Shown here: piece by piece, positions 17,838-26,223 of the stretch | How positions within the stretch are numbered: position 1 is the first letter of the stretch | Layout: each line of letters begins with the position of its first letter | Assembly (NCBI GenBank): GCA_963798805.1 | Contig: CAWCVC010000014.1 | Coordinates: forward strand, 62,001 to 126,000 | DNA: 64,000 nucleotides | Source of the DNA: CAVZCK01 sp963798805 | GTDB lineage: Bacteria > Pseudomonadota > Alphaproteobacteria > Rhizobiales > Rhodomicrobiaceae | Direction: 5' to 3' | Position numbers and translations under genes: made by a program | The notes under the pieces: generated by a model | Told to the model about the DNA's origin: nothing | Database searches by the model: none | Seen by the model: only the letters and a program-made list of their open reading frames with translations

Positions 17838-17984
17838 CGTACTGTGACAGTGGCGAGGTCAGTCACCATCGGTAGTGCCCCCCGTCTAACCGAAGACCTC
17901 GTCGCAGCGCCGGTATCCCTCCCGGCGCGCCGCGTAGTACACGCATGAGCGCCCAACCATCGCCGGGGTTGGGCGCTTTTTTTT
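17838..17984 (+). ncRNA. candidate structured small RNA ending in a strong terminator
   Basis: The gap between lolA and yidD holds three consecutive inverted repeats. CGAGGTC (17854-17860) pairs with GACCTCG (17895-17901). GCGCCGG (17907-17913) pairs with CCGGCGC (17922-17928), with CCCTCCC across the loop. The terminator hairpin follows at 17948-17977. An AT-rich TATATATA stretch at 17826-17833 could be the -10 element. C-rich anti-Shine-Dalgarno loops are typical of several rhizobial trans-acting sRNA families, but I cannot assign this one to a named family. It does not carry the conserved 4.5S, 6S or tmRNA motifs. Leader of yidD is the alternative reading. Confidence 0.45.
17948..17984 (+). 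terminator. rho-independent terminator upstream of yidD
   Basis: A perfect 11-bp stem, AGCGCCCAACC at 17948-17958 and GGTTGGGCGCT at 17967-17977, is followed by eight Ts at 17977-17984. It is the strongest terminator in the window and ends either the lolA transcript or the candidate small RNA. Confidence 0.9.
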
Positions 17985-18022
17985 GCGTCCACACTGACGA
18001 CGCTCCCTTGACCAAGGGGTAA

Positions 18023-18418
18023 GTGGATCCTTTATCGCCTTCAGGCCTTTCTCATACAGGCTCGCATTCAGAACTGAAGGAACGGCTGGTGTCCCAGATC
18101 GCAGCGACGCTCGGCAAGGTCGCGGCTATGGGGCTCAAGCTCCCGATTGTGGTCTACCGCTACAGCTTAAAGCCTTTCGTCGGCCACAACTGCCGCCACC
18201 TGCCGACCTGTTCGGAATATGCACTCGATGCCATCGACAAGAACGGCGCCTGGCGCGGTTTTTGGCTTACCCTTTCGCGTCTCTTGCGCTGCCATCCGTG
18301 GGGTACGAGCGGTTTCGATCCGGCACCCGACATGCGTACCGAGCATCATCCCTGGGCGCCATGGCGCTATGGCCGCTGGACCTCCTCGCAGATCAAACGC
18401 AGCGAGGCGCGGCAATGA
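18023..18418 (+). CDS. yidD: membrane protein insertion efficiency factor YidD
   Basis: A protein of up to 131 residues carrying the YidD signature: YRYSLKPFVGHNCRHLPTCS, then EYALDAI, the LSRLLRCHPWG block and GFDPAP. YidD is a small inner-membrane-associated protein that assists YidC-dependent insertion. The GTG at 18023 is the longest start; a GTG at 18089 (ahead of SQIAATLGK) or the ATG at 18128 would give a length closer to most family members. The stop overlaps the start of the next gene in an ATGA, so translation of the two is coupled. Confidence 0.88.
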   Translation: MDPLSPSGLSHTGSHSELKERLVSQIAATLGKVAAMGLKLPIVVYRYSLKPFVGHNCRHLPTCSEYALDAIDKNGAWRGFWLTLSRLLRCHPWGTSGFDPAPDMRTEHHPWAPWRYGRWTSSQIKRSEARQ

Positions 18419-19140
18419 ACTTCGTAGAGCCGAGCCCACCCAGGCAGCAGAAAAGCGATACCGATCCGGACCCCGCCCCAGGCAAAATTTCCCGCGACCA
18501 GAAGCTGTGTCTGATTTTCGAACTGATCGTCCTGTTCGTCCTGACGCCCGCCGGGGTCTATAAGCTGCTCTACGGCTTCCATATTCCGCTTTTTATGATC
18601 CTGCCCCCGGTCTTCCTCTTCTTCATCGTCTTTCTGATCATCGATCGCAATTTCTCATGGCAGGAGACATTCGGCAGGGGCATCCGCCGGCGTGACATCG
18701 CCAACGTGCTGGCGTTTTTCGCCATAGGTGGACCGGCGATCGTTCTATTTGCTTATTATAACGTGCCGACCCGCTTCCTGCAGTTCCCCGAAGACGGCCA
18801 GCCAGCCTGGGCCATGGTGATGTTCCTTTATCCGCTGATCTCGGTCACCACCCAGGAAATCATGTTCCGCGTCTATTTCTTTCAGCGATATCGCCCGCTT
18901 TTTGTCGGCGACAGAGAAGGGGCCATCGTTCTGAATGCGGCGCTCTTCGCCTTCAGTCATATCGTCTTCCAGCATGTGACAACGCTGGTCATCGCCTTCT
19001 TGGGCGGCTTGCTCCTCGCCTGGCGCTATCAGACTTCGCGGTCATACTGGGTGGTCGTACTCGAGCACACGCTCTACGGAAACCTGATCTTCACAGTCGG
19101 TCTAGGTGTGTATTTCTTTACCGGCATTTCCAATTTCTGA
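18415..19140 (+). CDS. CPBP-family (CAAX protease-like) membrane protein
   Basis: A 241-residue membrane protein whose ATG at 18415 overlaps the yidD stop. It has about six hydrophobic helices after a polar 35-residue N-terminus. CPBP-family features are visible: the first motif reads QEIMFRVYFFQRY (family EExxxR, here Gln-Glu), then FAFSHIVFQHV (FxxxH) and HTLYGNLIF (HxxxN). Bacterial CPBP proteins are intramembrane glutamic proteases or bacteriocin-immunity-like proteins of mostly unknown substrate. The change of the first Glu to Gln may reduce or remove protease activity. The yidD coupling suggests a membrane-biogenesis link but this is an inference. Confidence 0.75.
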   Translation: MNFVEPSPPRQQKSDTDPDPAPGKISRDQKLCLIFELIVLFVLTPAGVYKLLYGFHIPLFMILPPVFLFFIVFLIIDRNFSWQETFGRGIRRRDIANVLAFFAIGGPAIVLFAYYNVPTRFLQFPEDGQPAWAMVMFLYPLISVTTQEIMFRVYFFQRYRPLFVGDREGAIVLNAALFAFSHIVFQHVTTLVIAFLGGLLLAWRYQTSRSYWVVVLEHTLYGNLIFTVGLGVYFFTGISNF

Positions 19141-19398
19141 CCGCCTGATGACCGGCCGCGTGCCTTGAAACATCGCGCCGGAGCGATAAAATGTTGAGTT
19201 ATAGGCCGGCTGAAGCCGAAACGAGGCTCATCTGTGGAACGCACCGTGTGCCGGCATATTCGCAGCGGCGGGGAGCGCGCCCGTATTGGCGCCCTCCGGA
19301 TAGGCGGTGTTAATGCGATCTAGCCGCAACAGTTCGCATCCACGTCCTGGTGACCCGTTCCACAGCGGCAAACGGCTCCAAAATGGGAGGACGGCAGC

Positions 19399-19581
19399 AT
19401 GCAAATGTCCGATATTCATGAAAACGCTAGGCGCTGCATCGAAATTTATGGCGATAAGGCCGAGTTGACGGCAAGGCAGAAGTCTGAGGAATGCGAGCGC
19501 CACGGCAACGAAACCGATGCCCGGAACTGGCGGCGGGTCCGCGCGGCGATCCGGGAGATCAGGGCCCCGCATTCGAGTTAG
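19399..19581 (+). CDS. small conserved-looking hypothetical protein
   Basis: A 60-residue soluble protein preceded by GGGAGGA eight bases before the ATG. It is highly charged and probably one helical hairpin. The pattern ARxCIEIYGDKAELTARQK, then E-C-E-R-H-G-N-E and DARNWRRVRAAIREI, resembles short rhizobial hypothetical proteins of the same size. No function can be given. The strong ribosome site and lack of a competing frame support it as a real gene. Confidence 0.55.
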   Translation: MQMSDIHENARRCIEIYGDKAELTARQKSEECERHGNETDARNWRRVRAAIREIRAPHSS

Positions 19582-19735
19582 CGGTATGTTGATACCGACG
19601 GCTCGGAACCGAAGTCACTGTTGCCGGATCTCTGCGTGCGAATCCGGCAACAGTTTGTGAATGCATTATTTCCATCGCTAGCTATTAGTCTTTAGTCAAA
19701 TTGCCAGGTTGATTCGATCGTGGCATGCTCCTTTA

Positions 19736-20278
19736 ATGAAGGAGCATTTATTTCACCCAGAGAAAAAGATCCTCTTCGTTTGTCTCGGTAATATTTGCCG
19801 ATCCCCGATTGCTGAAGGTATCTTCAGGCACGTGGCGGCTCAGAGAGGATTTGCGGAAAAGTTTGAAGTCGATTCTGCGGGGTTGGGAAGCTGGCACATC
19901 GGCAACCCAGCCGATGACCGCGCCCAAGCGGCGATGCGTATCCGTGGGATCGACATCAGCGCAAGTCGCGCTCGCCGCATCGCTCCCGAAGACTTCGAGA
20001 CGTTCGATCTGATCCTGGCGATGGACCGGTCCAATCGGGACCACCTATTCAAGCTGGCGCCCAAGCAGCACCATCATAAGATCCGGCTGCTGCTGGACTA
20101 TGCGCCCAATCTCTCCGTCCACGAAATTCCCGATCCGTTTTTCGGTGAGACCGATGGGTTCGACTATGTCTGTCAACTGATCGACGCCGCTTGCCGGGGG
20201 CTTTTTGTCAACCTGACGGCACAGGCCGGCTCTCAGGCCACTCCGGCTTCGAGGCCGCTTGCTTCGCTGAACGGATAG
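19736..20278 (+). CDS. low-molecular-weight protein-tyrosine phosphatase
   Basis: A 180-residue cytoplasmic enzyme. The N-terminal P-loop C16-LGNIC-R22-S is the family's catalytic C(X)5R motif, and D133 in IPDPFFGETDGF is the general acid. Such enzymes dephosphorylate phosphotyrosine and, in exopolysaccharide systems, tyrosine autokinases. No kinase gene is nearby. The start is taken at the ATG at 19736; a TTG nine codons upstream is possible. The gene converges on thpR and their 3' ends overlap by 46 bases. Confidence 0.88.
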   Translation: MKEHLFHPEKKILFVCLGNICRSPIAEGIFRHVAAQRGFAEKFEVDSAGLGSWHIGNPADDRAQAAMRIRGIDISASRARRIAPEDFETFDLILAMDRSNRDHLFKLAPKQHHHKIRLLLDYAPNLSVHEIPDPFFGETDGFDYVCQLIDAACRGLFVNLTAQAGSQATPASRPLASLNG

Positions 20279-20796
20279 GCCGCTTCGACGACGTAGGGTC
20301 CGCCGCCCTGGTTCGGCCGGGATGAAAACAGCACGAATTGGTCGACCGGAAACGGGGCGGTCATGAACCCTCCGAAATAGGAGAGGTAATCAGCCAGCGC
20401 ACTCGGCCGGGTATCGCGCAGGCGCGCCAGCGTGACATGCGGCATGAAATTGCGTGTCTCGGGGGGCAGACCCGCACGTCGGGCGGCGCGCTCATGCATT
20501 TTTTGCAGTCTTGTCAACGCTTCGCAGGGCTTGATGCCGGCCCAAAGCGCACGCGGCTTATTGCCCCCAAAGCTGCCGAGCGCGGAAAATGACAGCTCGA
20601 AATCCGCAAAATCAATCTCAGACAGGGCGGCTGCAAAATGGCGCGCGGTCACATCGTCGACATCGCCCACGAAGCGCAGCGTTACATGGTAAAGCTCCGG
20701 ATCGATCCAACGCGCTCCGGCGAGCTTTGCTCGTAGCATGGCTAAGCGGTCGACGATTTGGGCGGGGAGTTCGATGCCAGTGAAAAGCCTCGGCAT
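20233..20796 (-). CDS. thpR: RNA 2',3'-cyclic phosphodiesterase (2H family)
   Basis: A 187-residue enzyme of the 2H phosphoesterase family, formerly annotated 2'-5' RNA ligase. Both HxT signature motifs are present: H37 in YHVTLRFVG and H120 in MPHVTLARL. The opening MPRLFTGIELP is typical of ThpR. It opens 2',3'-cyclic phosphate RNA ends. The last 15 codons overlap the 3' end of the convergent phosphatase gene. There is no terminator visible between the two, so convergent transcripts may overlap. Confidence 0.88.
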   Translation of the reverse strand: MPRLFTGIELPAQIVDRLAMLRAKLAGARWIDPELYHVTLRFVGDVDDVTARHFAAALSEIDFADFELSFSALGSFGGNKPRALWAGIKPCEALTRLQKMHERAARRAGLPPETRNFMPHVTLARLRDTRPSALADYLSYFGGFMTAPFPVDQFVLFSSRPNQGGGPYVVEAAYPFSEASGLEAGVA

Positions 20797-21095
20797 AGCG
20801 CGCCTCCAGAGTTTAAAGCAGCGTTGGGGCAGGGGTTTAGTTTCTGTTCGTTGCGCTGATTGTGATCATCTCCTCTCTGAGTGAAATGTGAACGCTTCGG
20901 TATTTTGCGCCTCAATCCCCGACGCGCTGACGATCGCCGAATAGGGAACGAGTAGCGTCCCTTTTGACATATTTCCCCGCAAGATAACCCTTCGCAACAA
21001 AGGATTTGACCATAATCGGGGATACTAACCAATTGTCCGCCATCCGAGAACCAAGTCACAGCTTAGTCACTCAATGCCGAAAGGCGTGCGTCGGT
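20797..21095. other. intergenic region between thpR and tesA
   Basis: About 300 bases separating two minus-strand genes, with lower GC than its neighbours. It presumably holds the thpR promoter. I see no gene, RNA or clear hairpin here. Confidence 0.5.
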
Positions 21096-21779
21096 TCAAC
21101 TCGCGTGAGCGCGCTGCGCTTTCACCCGCTCGATCAGTTTTTCGATATCGGGCAGCATATTTTCGACGATCAGCGCGACCCCTTTCGGGGTGGGATGCAA
21201 GCCGTCTGCCAGATTGAGCGATGGGTCGAGCGCGACGCCTTTGAGGAAGAACGGATAAAGCAGCGCGCCGGCGCTTTCGGCCAGTGAAGGGTACATGGCT
21301 CTGAACTCTTTGACATACTCGTCTCCCCAATTGCGTGGCGCTTCCATTCCAGCGATCAGAACCGCGATGCGACGCTCCTTAAGTCGAGAGAGAATTTCAG
21401 ACAGCGCAGTTTTCGTTTGCGCCACCGGGATGCCCCGGAGCGCATCATTGGCGCCAAGTTCGAGGATGACGGCGTCGGCTTGCTTCGGCATCGCCCAGTC
21501 GAAACGGGTGAGGCCGTCTTCCGCCGTATCGCCGGAAACGCCGGAATTGACGACGCGCACATTATAGCCTTTGGCCCGCAGGGTCTTTTCGAGCTGAACT
21601 GGAAAGGCAGCCTCGGGGGGAAGCTGATAACCGGCCGTCAAGCTGTCGCCATAGGCCACGATCACGATCGGGCGGTCGCTGGAAGCGGCAAGAGCCAGTT
21701 GCGGCAATGCGCCTTCGGCGAGCAGCGCTGTCAGGCTCGCAAAAGCAATCACCAGTTTCCATATGCTCGTTGCGGTCAT
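21096..21779 (-). CDS. tesA: periplasmic GDSL esterase/thioesterase I (arylesterase)
   Basis: A 227-residue SGNH hydrolase with a signal peptide of about 32 residues ending LALA-A. The catalytic set is visible: S46 in AYGDSLTAGYQLP, the oxyanion Gly in NSGVSGDT, N111 in LGANDALRG, and D192/H195 in LADGLHPTPKG. It matches TesA (multifunctional acyl-CoA thioesterase I, protease I, lysophospholipase L1), which acts in the periplasm. It is divergent from the YbbA/YbbP-type transporter genes, an arrangement seen in many proteobacteria, including E. coli tesA-ybbAP. Confidence 0.88.
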   Translation of the reverse strand: MTATSIWKLVIAFASLTALLAEGALPQLALAASSDRPIVIVAYGDSLTAGYQLPPEAAFPVQLEKTLRAKGYNVRVVNSGVSGDTAEDGLTRFDWAMPKQADAVILELGANDALRGIPVAQTKTALSEILSRLKERRIAVLIAGMEAPRNWGDEYVKEFRAMYPSLAESAGALLYPFFLKGVALDPSLNLADGLHPTPKGVALIVENMLPDIEKLIERVKAQRAHAS

Positions 21780-21845
21780 GAGCCTGTCTTTCCTATGTCC
21801 GGCCGTATAAAAAGCGGAAAAGCGTCATTCTGGAGCCGATCGATT

Positions 21846-22544
21846 GTGGCAGAAAAGATCATCGACCTTAAAGATGTTCACCTTACGCTCAACAGTCAGG
21901 CCGGGGCCGTCCACATTCTCCGCGGGATCGATCTGACGATCCTCTCTGGCGAGACCGTGGGAATCGTCGGGCCGAGCGGTTCGGGAAAGTCGACCCTCTT
22001 GATGATCATGACCGGTCTCGAGAAGGCCTCGAGCGGCATTGTCCGCGTCGCCGGTTGCGATTTCATGGCTCTTGACGAGGACGGCCTTGCCCGTGCCCGC
22101 GGTGAGCATATCGGCATTGTCTTTCAGTCTTTCCACCTCGTCCCAACAATGACCGCGCTTGAGAACGTCGCGCTGCCGCTCGAATTTCTGAACCGCGCCG
22201 ACGCCAGAGAGCGCGCCGCCGAAGTGCTCGACTCGGTCGGCCTCAGCCACCGACTCGATCATTTTCCGGCCCAGCTTTCCGGCGGCGAGCAGCAGCGTGT
22301 GGCGATAGCGCGTGCGCTTGCGCCAAGTCCTCAGATCCTGTTCGCCGACGAGCCGACCGGCAATCTGGACGTTCGCAATGGCGAGCAGATCATGGATCTG
22401 CTGTTTGCGCTGCATAAACGCCATGGCACGACGCTGGTTCTCATCACCCATGACGAGCGCCTTGCCTCACGCTGCGACCGGACCGTGCTGATCGAAGACG
22501 GACGCATTGCCGAAAGTGCGCGCGGGCTCGAGAGCGTCGCATGA
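21846..22544 (+). CDS. ybbA: ABC transporter ATP-binding protein, YbbA/LolD-like
   Basis: A 232-residue ATPase from the GTG at 21846, which has GGAG upstream; an ATG at 21795 would add 17 residues. Walker A GPSGSGKST, signature LSGGEQQRVAIARAL and Walker B ILFADEPTGNLD are intact, with the D-loop and the switch histidine in LITHDERLA. It belongs to the MacB/LolD/YbbA group that works with FtsX-like permeases and usually acts mechanically on the periplasm rather than importing solutes. The next gene, overlapping by four bases, is its permease. Confidence 0.88.
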   Translation: MAEKIIDLKDVHLTLNSQAGAVHILRGIDLTILSGETVGIVGPSGSGKSTLLMIMTGLEKASSGIVRVAGCDFMALDEDGLARARGEHIGIVFQSFHLVPTMTALENVALPLEFLNRADARERAAEVLDSVGLSHRLDHFPAQLSGGEQQRVAIARALAPSPQILFADEPTGNLDVRNGEQIMDLLFALHKRHGTTLVLITHDERLASRCDRTVLIEDGRIAESARGLESVA

Positions 22545-25093
22545 CCGCTGTGACCATTGAGCGGCGGATGTCGTCCAGTCTTGCGTCGGCGCCTCTCAGC
22601 CTGCGCTTGGCGCTCAGGGAGCTTCGCGGCGGTATTTCCGGCTTTTACATTTTCGTAGCCTGCATTGCGCTTGGGGCGATGACGATCGCGGCCGTCGGGA
22701 CGCTTTCGGCGGCTATTCAGCACTCGATTTCGCGCGAAGGCCGTGTCCTGCTCGGCGGCGACGCCGAGGCAAGCCTTGTGCACCGGCAGGCGACCAGCGA
22801 GGAGCGGCGCATCCTCCAGGCTCGGGGTACGGTCAGCGAGATCGCCACGCTGCGCTCGATGGCGCGCCTGCCCGACGGGTCCAGCCAGGCGCTGGTGCAG
22901 ATCAAAGCCGTCGATGATGCTTATCCGCTCTACGGCGCTGTTGAGTTTGAGGGCGGCAAGACCCTGTCCGTTATTCGACACATCGGCGCGGTCGCGGTCG
23001 AGCCGGGTCTCCTCGACCAGCTCGGCGTGAAGGTCGGCGATCGCATCGAGATCGGTTCGGAGGCCGTCGAGATTGCTGCGGTTCTAGCCAAGGAGCCCGA
23101 CCGCCTCGCCGCCGGCGTGAGGCTTGGTCCGCGCGTAATGATGTCGCTCAAGACGCTTGAGAAAACCGGCCTCGCGCAGCCTGGAAGCCTGATCGACTGG
23201 CGCTACCGCTTGAAACAGGTCGGGCCCGAGCCACTGACCAAAGCCCTGCTCACGAAGATGCTGCCCGAGTCGGGGTTTCAGATCCGGGACCGTACAGATC
23301 CGGCGCCCGGGATAAGCGACTCGATCGGCCGCCTCCGCGATTTTCTAACTCTGGTGGGGCTGACCGCTCTGCTGACCGGCGGTATTGGCGTTGCGAATTC
23401 TGTGAGCGCGTTCATCGAACGCAAGCGAAAAGTCATTGCGGCCTATAAGGCGCTTGGCGCATCGGGCGCCCTGATCACGCGCAGCTTTCTCATCCAGGTG
23501 ATCATTATTGCCCTTTTCGGCATCCTTATCGGCCTCGCACTGGGAACGGCGCTGCCGTTTCTGGCAGCAAATCTTTACGGTCCGGCGCTCCCCATCCAAC
23601 TCGACATCGGGTTCTATCCAAGGCCATTGCTTCTGGCGAGCGCCTATGGGCTCCTTATTGCGTTGATCTTCATCCTCTGGCCGCTCGGGCGGGCGCGGCA
23701 AATTCGCGCGGGTGAGTTGCTACGCGAAGAGGTCGGCCGAACAAGACGCTGGCCGCCTTTTGCCTTCGCCGCCGCCTCGATCGTCAGCGCTTTGGTTCTG
23801 GCGGCAATGGCCGTCTTCCTGTCCGAACAGCCGCGCATCGCCGCGATTGCGCTCGCAGCCGTCGTCGTGACCTTCGGCATCTTCGCGGGGCTTGGCTATG
23901 GTTTTCGCGCGCTGGCTCGAAATCTGCCGCGTCCGCGCCGCCCCGAACTGGCGCTGGCGCTGGCCAATATTGGCGGCCCGGCCGGCTTGGCGCGCACCGT
24001 AACGGTCTCTCTCGGAGCCGGCCTGACCCTGCTGACCGCGATCGCTGTATGCGACGCATCGATAAGGACCGAGCTGAAAACTCAGATTCCGGAGCGGGCA
24101 CCGAGCTACTTCTTCATCGGCATCAACAAGAATGATTTCGGGCGCTTCTCCAAGCTCATCGCGGCGAAAGCCCCAGGGGCGGAACTCGATTCCGCGCCTA
24201 TGCTGCGTGGCAAGATCGTCGAGCTGCACGGCAAGCCTGCTTCACAGATCGAGGTGCCTCCCCAAGCGCAATGGGTGCTGAACGGCGATCGCGGCTTGAC
24301 CTTTTCCGAGGCGCCGCCAAAGGACGCGCAGATCGTCGAAGGCAAATGGTGGCCCAAGAACTATTCGGGCGAGCCGCTGGTGTCGTTCGACGCGGAGCTT
24401 GGCCGCGATCTGGGCCTCAAGATCGGCGATACCATTACTTTCAACGTGCTCGGCCGCAATGTGACGGCCAAAGTCGCCAATTTCCGCACGGTCAAATGGA
24501 GTTCGTTGACGATCAACTTCGTGATGATCTTCTCGCCGAATACACTGCGGGCAGCTCCCTATAATGTGCTGGCGACGCTGACCTGGCCGAATTCGACCTC
24601 ATCCGATGAGGCGGGGGTGATCCGCGCCGTCGCTTCCGAATTTCCGACTGTAACCTCGATTCGCGTTCGGGATGTGCTCGCGACGGTCAATGCGCTTCTA
24701 GGGAAGATCTTCACAGCCATTCGAGTGGCCGGAGGCGTGACGCTGATTTCGGGCATTCTGGTTCTGGCGGGGGCACTCAGCACGATCCGTGCACGCCGAA
24801 TCTACGAGGCGGTGATCCTCAAGACGCTCGGCGCCACGCGCCGCCGCATCCTTGCGGCACATCTTGCCGAATATACGCTACTCGGCCTCGCAACGGCGAT
24901 TGTGGCTGCCGGCGTGGGCACAATTATCGCCTATATCTTGCTGACTCAGATGATGGATATCGCATTCACGGCCCCTCCTGGGGCGCTATTGCAGGCTGCA
25001 TTGCTTGCGACCATATCCATCATAGCATTTGGACTATTCGGCACGCTGCGGGTGCTCAACGCCAAAGCCGCACCCTATTTGCGTGCAGAATGA
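22541..25093 (+). CDS. ybbP: ABC transporter permease, YbbP-type with two FtsX domains
   Basis: An 850-residue membrane protein overlapping the ATPase gene in ATGA. An N-terminal helix (about 35-58) is followed by a large periplasmic domain. Then come a first FtsX-like block with three helices (about 265-400), further helices near 405-460, a second periplasmic domain and a final FtsX block with three helices to the C-terminus. This ten-helix plan is that of YbbP. The substrate of YbbAP is not firmly established; the pairing with tesA suggests release or handling of hydrophobic molecules in the periplasm. Confidence 0.87.
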   Translation: MTAVTIERRMSSSLASAPLSLRLALRELRGGISGFYIFVACIALGAMTIAAVGTLSAAIQHSISREGRVLLGGDAEASLVHRQATSEERRILQARGTVSEIATLRSMARLPDGSSQALVQIKAVDDAYPLYGAVEFEGGKTLSVIRHIGAVAVEPGLLDQLGVKVGDRIEIGSEAVEIAAVLAKEPDRLAAGVRLGPRVMMSLKTLEKTGLAQPGSLIDWRYRLKQVGPEPLTKALLTKMLPESGFQIRDRTDPAPGISDSIGRLRDFLTLVGLTALLTGGIGVANSVSAFIERKRKVIAAYKALGASGALITRSFLIQVIIIALFGILIGLALGTALPFLAANLYGPALPIQLDIGFYPRPLLLASAYGLLIALIFILWPLGRARQIRAGELLREEVGRTRRWPPFAFAAASIVSALVLAAMAVFLSEQPRIAAIALAAVVVTFGIFAGLGYGFRALARNLPRPRRPELALALANIGGPAGLARTVTVSLGAGLTLLTAIAVCDASIRTELKTQIPERAPSYFFIGINKNDFGRFSKLIAAKAPGAELDSAPMLRGKIVELHGKPASQIEVPPQAQWVLNGDRGLTFSEAPPKDAQIVEGKWWPKNYSGEPLVSFDAELGRDLGLKIGDTITFNVLGRNVTAKVANFRTVKWSSLTINFVMIFSPNTLRAAPYNVLATLTWPNSTSSDEAGVIRAVASEFPTVTSIRVRDVLATVNALLGKIFTAIRVAGGVTLISGILVLAGALSTIRARRIYEAVILKTLGATRRRILAAHLAEYTLLGLATAIVAAGVGTIIAYILLTQMMDIAFTAPPGALLQAALLATISIIAFGLFGTLRVLNAKAAPYLRAE

Positions 25094-25230
25094 AGGGGAG
25101 TTTAGGTCCGAGATCTCAATGGTGGCGGTCTTTCACGCTTTTTGGCGTTAGGGCTGGATGCATAGCGCGATCCGGGTTAAAACTCGATTTGGGCTTCTTC
25201 CCGAGAAAAAGGGTCTCATAGAGGTTTGAT

Positions 25231-26001
25231 ATGGCGGACTTTAATAGACAGACGATTGCTGGCAGCCGGACAGGCGCTTACGCGATCGACGAAGGCCTGC
25301 GCGCCTTTATGCTCCGCGTCTACAACTACATGGCGGCCGGGCTGGCCATTACGGGCGTGGTTGCCTATGGCCTCTACTCCCTCGCCGTCACCACCGATCC
25401 GTCGTCGGCGGCCGTGGCTTTGCCGAACGGTGTTCTGCTGACGTCGTTCGGGCAGCTCATCTTCATCAGCCCACTCAAATGGGTGCTGTTCCTTGCGCCG
25501 CTCGGCTTGGTCTTCTTCATGTCGGCGCGTATGCATCGGATGAGTGTCGAAGCGGGGCAACTGACCTTTTGGATCTATGCAGCGCTTGTCGGCGCCATGA
25601 TCTCGTCGATCTTCCTGGTCTACGCCCACGGCTCGATCGCCCGCGTGTTCTTCATCACGGCGGCCACATTCGGCGGGCTCAGCCTTTTCGGCTATACGAC
25701 CAAGCGCGATATTTCCGGCTGGGGCTCCTTCCTGTTCATGGGCCTGATCGGCATCGTCATCGCCATGGTCGTGAATATCTTCATCGGCTCGACGGCGCTG
25801 CAGTTTGCCATATCGGTGATCGGCGTGCTGGTCTTTGCCGGTCTGACCGCTTATGACACGCAGCAGATCAAGGAAGAATATTATGCCGGCGACAGCCAGC
25901 TCGTGGCTGGTCAGAAGGCGATCATGGGCGCGTTGCGCCTCTATCTCGACTTCCTGAACCTGTTCCTGATGCTGCTGTCGCTATTCGGCAATCGCGACTA
26001 A
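25231..26001 (+). CDS. Bax inhibitor-1/YccA family membrane protein
   Basis: A 256-residue protein with seven hydrophobic helices and the BI-1 features: a polar N-terminus with IDEGLRAFMLRVYNYMA, and near the end a GLTAYDTQQIKEEYYAG block carrying the conserved Asp of the pore, followed by ALRLYLDFLNLFLMLLSLFG. BI-1 proteins are pH-sensitive calcium leak channels; bacterial YccA also modulates FtsH. The length is usual for Hyphomicrobiales. An efficient terminator follows 42 bases after the stop. Confidence 0.92.
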   Translation: MADFNRQTIAGSRTGAYAIDEGLRAFMLRVYNYMAAGLAITGVVAYGLYSLAVTTDPSSAAVALPNGVLLTSFGQLIFISPLKWVLFLAPLGLVFFMSARMHRMSVEAGQLTFWIYAALVGAMISSIFLVYAHGSIARVFFITAATFGGLSLFGYTTKRDISGWGSFLFMGLIGIVIAMVVNIFIGSTALQFAISVIGVLVFAGLTAYDTQQIKEEYYAGDSQLVAGQKAIMGALRLYLDFLNLFLMLLSLFGNRD

Positions 26002-26042
26002 GTCGCGCGGCGAAAATCAGCGTTTAGAACGCGTGGAGAACT

Positions 26043-26074
26043 TGAAAGGCCCCGTTTTGCGGGCCTTTCATTTT
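26043..26074 (+). terminator. terminator of the BI-1 family gene
   Basis: A perfect 10-bp stem, TGAAAGGCCC at 26043-26052 and GGGCCTTTCA at 26061-26070, with a CGTTTTGC loop and TTTT after it. Confidence 0.88.
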
Positions 26075-26150
26075 GCCCTAGGGCAAAGCCGGCACAAGCC
26101 AAGTCCGACCACACTGGAAAGCGGCATGGCGCGTCCGCAATAGCCCCCAT

Positions 26151-26192
26151 TCCAAAAAACAAGGCGGCGGATATTTGCACATCCGCCGCCTT
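26151..26192 (-). terminator. terminator of carD
   Basis: On the minus strand a perfect 12-bp stem (AAGGCGGCGGAT with ATCCGCCGCCTT, 26161-26192) is followed by GTTTTTTGG. It lies 32 bases beyond the carD stop, facing the BI-1 terminator. Confidence 0.88.
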
Positions 26193-26223
26193 CGAGGGGG
26201 ATCTTTAACGACGAATGCGCGCC

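Noticed and set aside
17838..17984. Identification of the lolA-yidD RNA as 4.5S or 6S RNA
   Set aside because: The conserved SRP RNA core (GTCAGGTCCGGAAGGAAGCA) is absent, and the ends do not pair as in 6S RNA because the 3' end forms its own terminator.
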